Source of the DNA: Chlamydomonas sphaeroides
Taxonomy: Eukaryota > Chlorophyta > Chlorophyceae > Chlamydomonadales > Chlamydomonadaceae
Direction of reading: 5' to 3'
Length of the DNA stretch: 64,000 nucleotides
Assembly: GCA_001662425.1 (NCBI GenBank)
Contig: BDDC01000107.1
Location: 34,342-98,341, forward strand
Part shown: piece by piece, positions 57,201-64,000 of the stretch
Position numbering within the stretch: the stretch's first letter is position 1
Layout: each line of letters starts with the position of its first letter
Notes under the pieces: generated by a model
What the model was told of the DNA's origin: nothing
The model's input: the letters and a program-made list of their open reading frames with translations, nothing else
Databases searched by the model: none
Program-made: the position numbers and the translations under genes

Positions 57201-60200
57201 AGGTGCTATCCAGAGCCAGGGCGTCAACGATGCAATCGATGCGATGCGAGGGCTGTCCAACCAGCAAGCCTGCAAGCCCTGCTGCTGCGTGTGGCGACAG
57301 CTGGCCCTCACTTGCTGTAGGCGGCGCCTAGCCATGTTGGCTTGATCTTGAGGTACGACGGCTGCGGGCCCAGCGAGGTGGCGGGCAGCGTGAAGGGGCG
57401 GAAGGTGCCTGCGGCGGCGTGGGGCAGGACACGGCAGCAGGGAAGGTACCGGTATCAATGACATGACCCCCCGGGACGATCCCTCCTGGTGTGCGCCCTG
57501 CCAAGCCGGCTCGGTTGCGGTTAGGTGCTCGCGTGAAGCTCCGGCCAACAATCAATTCAGCTAGCAACCCTGCAACAGCCACTCTCGCTGCCCTCCCGTC
57601 CCACGCGCGCTTGCTATCCCCGATCAAGCACCAGATGCTCACCCGGCGCGCCAAAGTTGTTGGCGTCGAGCTCCGCCAGCGGGGCCATCCAGCCCAGGCG
57701 CCACAGCTCCCCGGCGTTGGGGCACGAGTCGCCAGAGCCCAAGCTGCACGGCGGGAAGGCAGGCCGGCACAGGCAGGTTGTTGTGTGCCATGCGGGGGCC
57801 CGGCCTTTTCCAGGCATGCAAGTCCAACTAGGCCCGCTAGCCCCGCTAGGTTTTGGCACCCCACCCGCCTGGCGCGCCCACCCCGGCGCCCGGCGCGCCC
57901 ACCCCGGCGCCCGGCCCGCCCACCCCGGCGCCCGGCCTGCCGCCGTGGCGCCCACCCTGACCGCTAGCGCGCTCCGGCACAGTGGTCCTAGCCAGCAGCG
58001 CAGCGCCCCCAAGCGAGCTGGCGTGGGTGACTCACCAGCTGGAATGGTCTGGGCGGCCGGGAGTGTCATGGCGGGGGCGGCATGGCCGAGCGAAGGCACG
58101 TGGGCGGGGACGGGATTTACGTTGGGAGGTTGCGTTATGGGTTGAGTTTGGGTTGGCATGCATTGGTGGGTGCGTGGGGCTTCGCATTGGGTTTACGTTT
58201 CGCGTTCGATTCCTGGCCTTTCTTTGCCTGAGACAACCTGCTGCTAGCCGACGCGCCTGCGTTCATATCAAGATCAAGCCTTTACACGTGCCTTGCCGCC
58301 TTGCACGCAGGCGCACGGGCAACAGGCAGCCGGCGCGACACCTCACCCAGCTGCGGCCCAGGCTCGCGCTGGGCCCCTCCTACCTCCGTACTCCTCTGTT
58401 CGTATGTACGGTGCTCACCTCCGTACTCGCCGTCCGCCGGGCTGTCCAGCGGCTGCCCCTCTCCGTTGTAGTAGTCCATGTTCGTGTAGTAGGGGCGGTA
58501 GGGGTGCGACAGGCCTGGGGTCAGGCGGGGTCAGGCGCAGGGGCGTGGTCAGGACGCACGGACCCACTCGCGCGGCACGGCGTCGCAGGCGCGGGGCTGT
58601 CAGACGGGCCGCAACGCCGACGGACGGTAGGGTTGGTCCGCCCCTCTAGTGGGATTGGGAGAAACGAAGCATGGCCGGGCGGCAACCCTGACTCGGCCCC
58701 ATCGCTTGCTTTGCTCGCACCGAAGTTGTGGAGGCTGCGGCAGGCCGGCGGAGTGAGGAGCCAGCCAGCCATCGGGCGGCGCGGCGCGCAGCAGCGGGGC
58801 ATGCAATGGGTTGGGCATAGGGGCGTACATACAGTCAAGCTCGCCGTACATCTATTTCTATTTCTATATTATCTATTTCATAGGGGCGTTAGGGCGAGCC
58901 CGGCCAGCTCGTGCCCAGCCAGGCACACCGGCAGCCGGCGGGGGTTGCATCCATTCTGATAGATCCCCGCGGTACTTTTCATGCATAGCAGGCCAGCTAG
59001 CACGCATGCGCCTCAGACCCACACTTCCTGCAGGACCGTGCCGAGGCTGCGGGCGCCCTGCGTATGGTACAAGGGGAGTGTGCACGCGCGGCGGCAGAGT
59101 TGGTGGGATTGTTGGTGGGAGCGATGAGGGGCCGGCCTGGCTACCGTGCCAGCACGAAGCGCGCGCATGTGCGAGCACGTGACGGCTGTCGTACGGTGCA
59201 GCGCGCGCCCACTCACGTACGAGGGATACCACGTCTCGTCACCTGCGTCGGGGGTGTGGGTGTGAAGCGCACAGGCAATGGGGACGGGGAGTGGGGATGT
59301 TCCACGAGGGGAGGGGCTGGGACCCCAACCCCCGGCCATGCCAGAAGAGCGCGACGAAGGGGCTGCGCAACTGAGCGGCCCAAAGCCCCTCGGTCTGCGC
59401 ATAATTGCTTGGGGGCATACGCACACAGCCCAGTCTGACCTGGGTAGTCCGCCAAGCCACCTGCGGCGGGGCGGGGCAAGCGAAAACGAGGCCAAGGGGC
59501 TTAGGGCGGCGGCGCTGGCGATGGACTCTTCGGCCGGACCAGCTGGACTGGACAACAGGAAGCCCACCCAAGGCGGTGCGCGATGAGCACGGCTGGAAGG
59601 GCTGAGGGCGCGTTGGCCTGGGCACGGCGCTAGGGCATCTGGGGTGCGGTAGCGTGGGGCTAGGCGGGTGTGGCAGCGCGGGGCCAGGCGCGTCGTCAAG
59701 GCCTGGAACGCATCGACCTGGCCGTGACACTCAGCGCCGAACAAGCCGGAGGACGGGCCAGTAGCGCAGGGCGGCGGTGGTGCTCGGCGGCTCGCCTGTA
59801 AGGCTCCCGGCAGGCCTGACGAAGCGACCCGCAAGACCAACCAACCCAGCCCTAGCCGGGGCCCGGCCCCGGACCCACCAAAACAAATGGAAATAGAAAT
59901 GAGGTACAGCGGGCGTGACCCGCCTATTTTAAGCAGGTAAGGCGGCAGCGGGGACCCACCGAAATCGCAGTTCCCGTCAATGGCCGGTGGCATGACGTAG
60001 GCCCAGTTGGTGTATGAGTTGAACTCGACTGCGTTCGGCGGAGGGGGAAGGCAAGGCGGGGGCGGGGGCGGGGGGCAAGAGCTTAGGGGCTGCATGGCGG
60101 GACACGCGGACAGCACGGGCGAGTGACAAGACAGTCTGCCGCTGCCTCTCCGAGACAGGGGTTGGGGTCCACAGCGGGCATTGGCGACGGCGAACTTGCG

Positions 60201-63200
60201 CGCGCGCGCGCGGTGCGTTCGGCAGCCGGCAAGCCAGCGACGGAGATGTGCTGCTGCGGCCGCACGGGCCTCGGCAAGCTAGCGCACGCACAGCTCATCA
60301 CACCTGTTGCTTTGCCTGTAAAATAAAATACACTCACTGTCGCCCAGCCGCGCCGCGGCGACCGTGTCGGCCTCCGTCGTGATGAAGCGGTGGTCCCTCT
60401 TGGCAGACTCGCAGCGGCGCGCGCGGTCCGAGCAGGGGATGGTCACAGCTATAATCTGCGGCCGCACATGCAGGCGTGCACATGCAAAGGGACGAGTTGG
60501 AAGGGAGGTGCAAGGCTACGGCCAAGTGGTGGGCGGCGGGGGGCTGCGCACGCGCCGAGGTCTGGTTCAGCCGCCTCCATCGCCGCCAAAACACGACGGG
60601 CCGCAAATGACAGCGCCGCGGCCTGGAGCGCGGCCCCGGGCATACCTTGGTGCCGGCGCGGTCAAAGGTCATGTTGCCGTAGCTGCATCTGTACGACAGG
60701 ACCGGAAAGCATGTAGATATGTACGACACGCTTGGTGTCAAGCACATAAGCGGGCTACCGGTACGCGCCCCTATCCGTGGCGTGGCAGGCTCTGACGTTC
60801 ACATGGGTGGGCTACACGCCCGTATCTAAAACCCGCTATGACGGGAAGATGTGTAACGTACGGCACCACCGTGGTACGGCATGTTCGTTGTATGAAGACA
60901 ACCGTGAGCGTACCTGTTGAGGATGTCCGCGTAGCCGTTGGTGCCAAAGAAGAGGGTCTCCAGGGAGGAAACCTGTGGGTCGCATAGTCCGGGCCAAGCA
61001 AGAGATCAGCAGCCGGGAAGAGCGCACCCGCTGGTGAACCACATACCCCGTCCCAACGCCTGGCGCTTCCGCCGCGCTTCGACACGAGCAACCGGGGCTG
61101 CGGCGCGCTGAGCGCACCAGCACGCCTGGGCAACACAGCAGTGGGGGCACCGCACGCGACGCTCGTGGTGCGCGGCTCACCGACATGCCCGGGTAGTTGC
61201 AGGCGCCGCTGTAGCTGAGCGTCATGACGAGCATGCGGATGCGTATGTTGGTCGAGGGCACCGAAGATGCGGCCCGCGTGATGAACACCCCCGAGATGCG
61301 AACGCAGTCCGTCGTGCCCTTCTCGGGTGTGCAGGTCTGAAGGCGGGCGGGTGCATGGGAGGGATGTCCCAAGCATGAGGCACGAGGGCTTCGAGGGCCG
61401 GGTTGGCCAGGTAGACGCCAGAGACGGGGAGACAAGGGGCACGCAACCGTGGCTCTGAGATGGGGGGGGGGCGGGGGCGGGGGCGGGGGCGGGTCAGTCC
61501 CAGCCGCCAAGCAGGCCGTTTCAAGGGCGCACATGGGGGCGCAAGGCGCCAGGTGTACGGCCGCACGCACTTCCACGGCTGGTGCCTGGGCCCCGTACAT
61601 GGGAGCTGCGTGGGGGGGGGGGCGCCATGCTCGGCCCAACCCATCCCGACGGAGTACGCGGGGCTGGTGTGGGGCATAACACCGCCCAGACAACACAATC
61701 CACACAAGCCGGCCCGCATGGGTTGCATGTACGGCAGCGTAAGGCAGTGCTCCTCGCCCACCAGCGCGATGATGCTGCCGGGGGCGATGGCGCTGCCGTC
61801 CTCGTCCAGAGGCCGCTGGGGCAGTCTGCAGGGCAATGGCAAATGGTTGGGTGTACATGAGCAACAGCTGTTGGGCTCTGTTGTGGGGCGGGGTGGTGCG
61901 CGTGCTCGAAGCGTGTAGGCGGAGCCGGTAGCATGCGCGCACACAGCTCAACACACGCTCAGCGCTGCTCGGCGCACGCAAACACCCTGGGTCGGGTGGT
62001 GGGATTTGCTGGGGCGCGCCTGGGGCTCTGACCTCCAAGCTCAGACATCAGAACACACGCCAACGCCAGGCTTGGCCGCGGTCGTAGGGGTTTGCCTGCC
62101 CCCTTTAGGGGCACGAGCCGTGTATCGATGGAAACAACACGGGCTCACCTTCATAACAATACAACGTTTTATTTTGCAATGGAGGCATGTAGATAGAAGC
62201 GCAGCGTACGCAATGACCGACGGTGTTCGTCTGGTCTAATAAGTGGCCTCTTTTTGGGGCGAGCCATACACCCATGCGCAGCTGGCTGGGACAGGTTTGC
62301 CTGCCCTTGGTCATTCTCGAACCCCTCAACAGTTACGGCAAGACCCGAGGCTCGGCAGCAGGGAAGCCTCCCCTGCTCGGCAGACTTCTCCCCTGCTCAC
62401 ACGTATTGCTCCTCGTCCTCAGTCTTGATGAACCAAACGCGGCCTGAGCGATGGTTGCTGAATGAAGCCAGCATGCCCTGCAGTGTAACACATGCAAAGC
62501 AAGCCAAAGTGTTGCGTTGCGCTACGATGTAGCATGCACCGGGAGCACACACACGCTGTCTCAGACGCTCAGACACATGCAAGCGACAGATCCCGAGTAT
62601 GCACAACCGACCAACATCCGCATGGCACACCTCGATATCGATGGGCTCGCCGAGGACGACAGGGGACGGTGACTGATGCCGCGCCGGGGGAAAGCGGGTC
62701 CAGACGCGGCTGATGGAGGCGTCGGCGCCTGCAAATTTGTGCAGGACGTGGTCGAAAGGCGGTGCCGGCGTCAGAATCGCGGTGCGGTGCGGGCGCGCGT
62801 GTGTAGCTCCAGCGTGGGCGGAAGAAAGGGAATGTGAAACGAAGGAAACTGGAGCCATGGTTTGTCATGACACGGTTCGAAAAGTCGCGCACGGTTTTCA
62901 CACAAGTTGCAGGCGCATGTGAGTCATAGTTTTTGCAGTTGATCGGTTCATCAAGTGCCTCGGCCAGCTTCGGCCGTAGGAGCCGAGCCCGACGTAGCGG
63001 CAACTATTAAGGGCGGCGGCGGGCATGCAATGCATGTGTGCACGAGTGGCACGTTCACCACAGAGAACTTTGGTCAACCAACATACCTGGCGGTGTGCTG
63101 ATTGCCATCAGAATGCCGAGCAATACGGCCGCGACGCTGACCGCGACCGCGGATGTGCGCATTCCTGCTGCGCAAAACATGTTTATTGCCAGTGGGACCA

Positions 63201-63216
63201 GCTGCGAAAGGGGCAT
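54289..63216 (-). CDS. Gametolysin/VMP-like M11 metalloprotease with C-terminal Cys-rich repeats
   Basis: Leftward multi-exon gene, phases checked. Exon 1 (63216-63087) encodes a signal/anchor segment, AVSVAAVLLGILMAIS. Then 62728-62631, 62477-62401, one from 61825 with unresolved end, 61336-61181 (RMLVMTLSYSGACNYPG), 60972-60914 (LETLFFGTNGYADILNR), 60688-60646 (CSYGNMTFDR) and 60455-60338. The protease core is in 60028-59960 (YTNWAYVMPP, NCDFGG), 59242-59217, 59057-59023, 58734-58721, 58514-58419, 58048-58036 and 57743-57643; it reads SLGTVLQEVLHNFGLSH and then DSCPNAGELWRLGWMAPL, both M11 hallmarks. QExxHxxGxxH has Gln where most zincins have His, as in Volvox VMPs. Downstream beta-rich exons end near 56250. 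Two Cys-rich repeats follow (CADRPGY..ACTHWK..YGGLCTYVK and CPDKAGY..LCTHWK..YGGLCSYVK). Family role: cleavage of Hyp-rich wall/matrix proteins. The C-terminus beyond YVKNG is uncertain. Confidence 0.88.
55189..55202 (-). other. 14-nt microexon opening the second Cys-rich repeat
   Basis: CCTGCCCGGACAAG is flanked by a CTTGCAG acceptor and a GTGCGG donor. It joins in phase from ..CTYVKKG and into AGYTNLGFTNW, giving ACPDKAGY, which aligns with PCADRPGY of the first repeat, where no intron interrupts. Confidence 0.65.
58036..58048 (-). other. 13-nt microexon in the M11 protease core
   Basis: ACCATTCCAGCTG lies between a pyrimidine-rich CCCAG acceptor and a GTGAGT donor. It bridges phase 1 to phase 2 and yields EYGDHSSCLGSGDSCPN, fitting the M11 pattern YGD.S..MG before the C.N.. 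motif. Confidence 0.55.
58721..58734 (-). other. 14-nt microexon carrying the second zinc ligand
   Basis: CCTCCACAACTTCG lies between a GCCGCAG acceptor and a GTGCGAG donor. It takes phase 2 from ..TVLQEV and passes phase 1 to ..LSHPYRP, completing QEVLHNFGLSH. Without it no HxxGxxH can be formed. Confidence 0.75.
58850..58880. repeat. AT-rich TAGAAA-type simple motif
   Basis: ATCTATTTCTATTTC here and the reverse-complement type (GAAATAGAAATG) at 59890-59901 and 63776-63788. All are in the non-coding sequence of, or just upstream of, the M11 gene. Confidence 0.6.
59217..59242 (-). other. 26-nt exon before the zinc motif of the M11 protease
   Basis: Encodes GDETWYPSY with its neighbours. Acceptor GACGCAG, donor GTGAGT; phases match 59960 upstream and 59057 downstream. 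Confidence 0.65.
62212..62298 (+). repeat. Dispersed repeat, copy B (in M11 intron 3)
   Basis: Second copy of the element at 44831-44914, in the same orientation, inside the intron between M11 exons 62477-62401 and 61825. It differs by short indels (TAATAAG in place of GG). Confidence 0.85.
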
Positions 63217-64000
63217 AATACTGCGACCTTAGCGAAGCCACGCGCGGTGATTGCGATGACTCCGCAAGCATGACGAAAACAGCAGCAGCGGCGGGTAAGC
63301 GACCTTATCCACAGCTATTTCGCCAGCATCTCTACAGCAGCAAATGTCATCACAATACTTGCCTGTTAGACAGCTGTATCAGAAGCGTCGTCCAGCCAGC
63401 TATTAGCTTATTTCGCTATTTGCAGCCGCTGTATGTGTGGCAACGGATGAAGCTATACACGCCGCGAATGGCTTGTTCGGATATCTGACGCATGGCCGAT
63501 TTTTGCGTATTGTTTTGGCCGATTCGCGATGGCGGGCGCCCGGCCAGGCCGGACATGCATGCCTGCAACTCTTCCGACGACGTTTAATGTTTTACAAACA
63601 TATATATTTATAATTTCGTGCGTTTGTGGTCGGGATTTTGCCGTCAAATGTCACCTGTGCGAGCTGTCGGCCCCTGGTCGGCCCCTGCCCAGTCAGCATG
63701 CCCTGCCGAAGGGCACAAGACGGCCGATCGCCGCTCCGCTGAGCCGGTAACCTAGCTATCACTTGGGTTTAGAATAGAAATAGAAATGGCTACGACTTGT
63801 GTAAAACACATGTCACTTGCTTGGGTTAAAGTTTGGTTCGTGGCGGTGCCCGCATCTAACCCGAGTTCTGCAGCCCCCATGCACGCAACTCCTCAAGGCC
63901 ACTGCAACTCACCTGGTCAGGGGTCTCCCCTGCACCTGGTGGCATATGACAAGCTAGAGCGAAGTCAAAGAAGGAATATCTGTAACCTGTGTAAACGTGA
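63217..64000. promoter_or_regulatory. 5' flank of the M11 protease gene
   Basis: Upstream of the leftward M11 gene and less GC-rich than the coding DNA, with TATATATTTATAAT at 63600-63613. No gene is supported. A minus-strand donor-like CCAG/GTGAGT near 63910-63920 and plus-strand TGTAA words near 63981 and 63990 hint at a 5' UTR exon or a neighbouring gene end beyond the window. Confidence 0.4.

Noticed and set aside
63880..64000. Exon of another gene at the right edge
   Set aside because: A donor-like site and TGTAA words are present, but no frame or family evidence; noted only in the flank description.

Overview
The window looks like nuclear DNA of a chlamydomonadalean (volvocine-type) green alga. 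The evidence is very high GC, many short introns with GTGAGT/GTGCGT-type donors, TGTAA polyadenylation signals behind at least two genes, long Ala/Gly/Ser/Gln-rich insertions in the proteins, and lineage-typical families: a gametolysin-like M11 metalloprotease, an EGF-exostosin and an LRR-receptor cyclase. No bacterial operon, rRNA, tRNA or CRISPR was seen.

Layout from left to right: (1) <50-557, minus: 5' part of a probable SWIM zinc-finger gene running off the left edge. (2) 1234-7110, minus: BTB-BACK-Kelch protein. (3) 7761-18151, plus: a cellular RNA-dependent RNA polymerase (RDR), rebuilt here as 21 phase-consistent exons coding for 1749 residues with catalytic DYDGD. (4) 20329-38123, minus: a giant receptor (about 5,000 residues) with signal peptide, LRR ectodomain, one membrane helix, two class III cyclase domains and huge disordered linkers. 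(5) 38489-43023, plus: farnesyl diphosphate synthase, 11 exons, 360 residues, both DDxxD motifs intact. (6) 45239-52286, minus: secreted EGF-like/exostosin (GT47) glycosyltransferase, about 23 exons. (7) 54289-63216, minus: gametolysin/VMP-type M11 metalloprotease with a QExxHxxGxxH zinc motif and two C-terminal Cys-rich repeats.

Two gene pairs are head to head: Kelch/RDR with about 650 bp between start codons, and cyclase/FPPS with about 365 bp. RDR and the cyclase converge on a 2.2 kb gene-free stretch. The rest is UTR and intergenic sequence with minisatellites and short dispersed repeats. The genes form no obvious single pathway. The receptor cyclase, exostosin and M11 protease all belong to the cell-surface/matrix/signalling repertoire of volvocine algae, RDR to RNA silencing, and FPPS to isoprenoid supply.

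Most notable: the two cyclase domains have complementary defects (domain 1 keeps the metal aspartates, domain 2 keeps the transition-state Asn/Arg and the adenine-selecting Lys/Asp), so the chain appears to carry both halves of one adenylyl cyclase site. The M11 zinc site is spread over a run of very short exons (26, 35, 14, 96 and 13 nt). RDR carries tandem duplications centred on three of its splice junctions. Exon structures were inferred by eye from splice signals, reading phase and family resemblance, with no transcript data.
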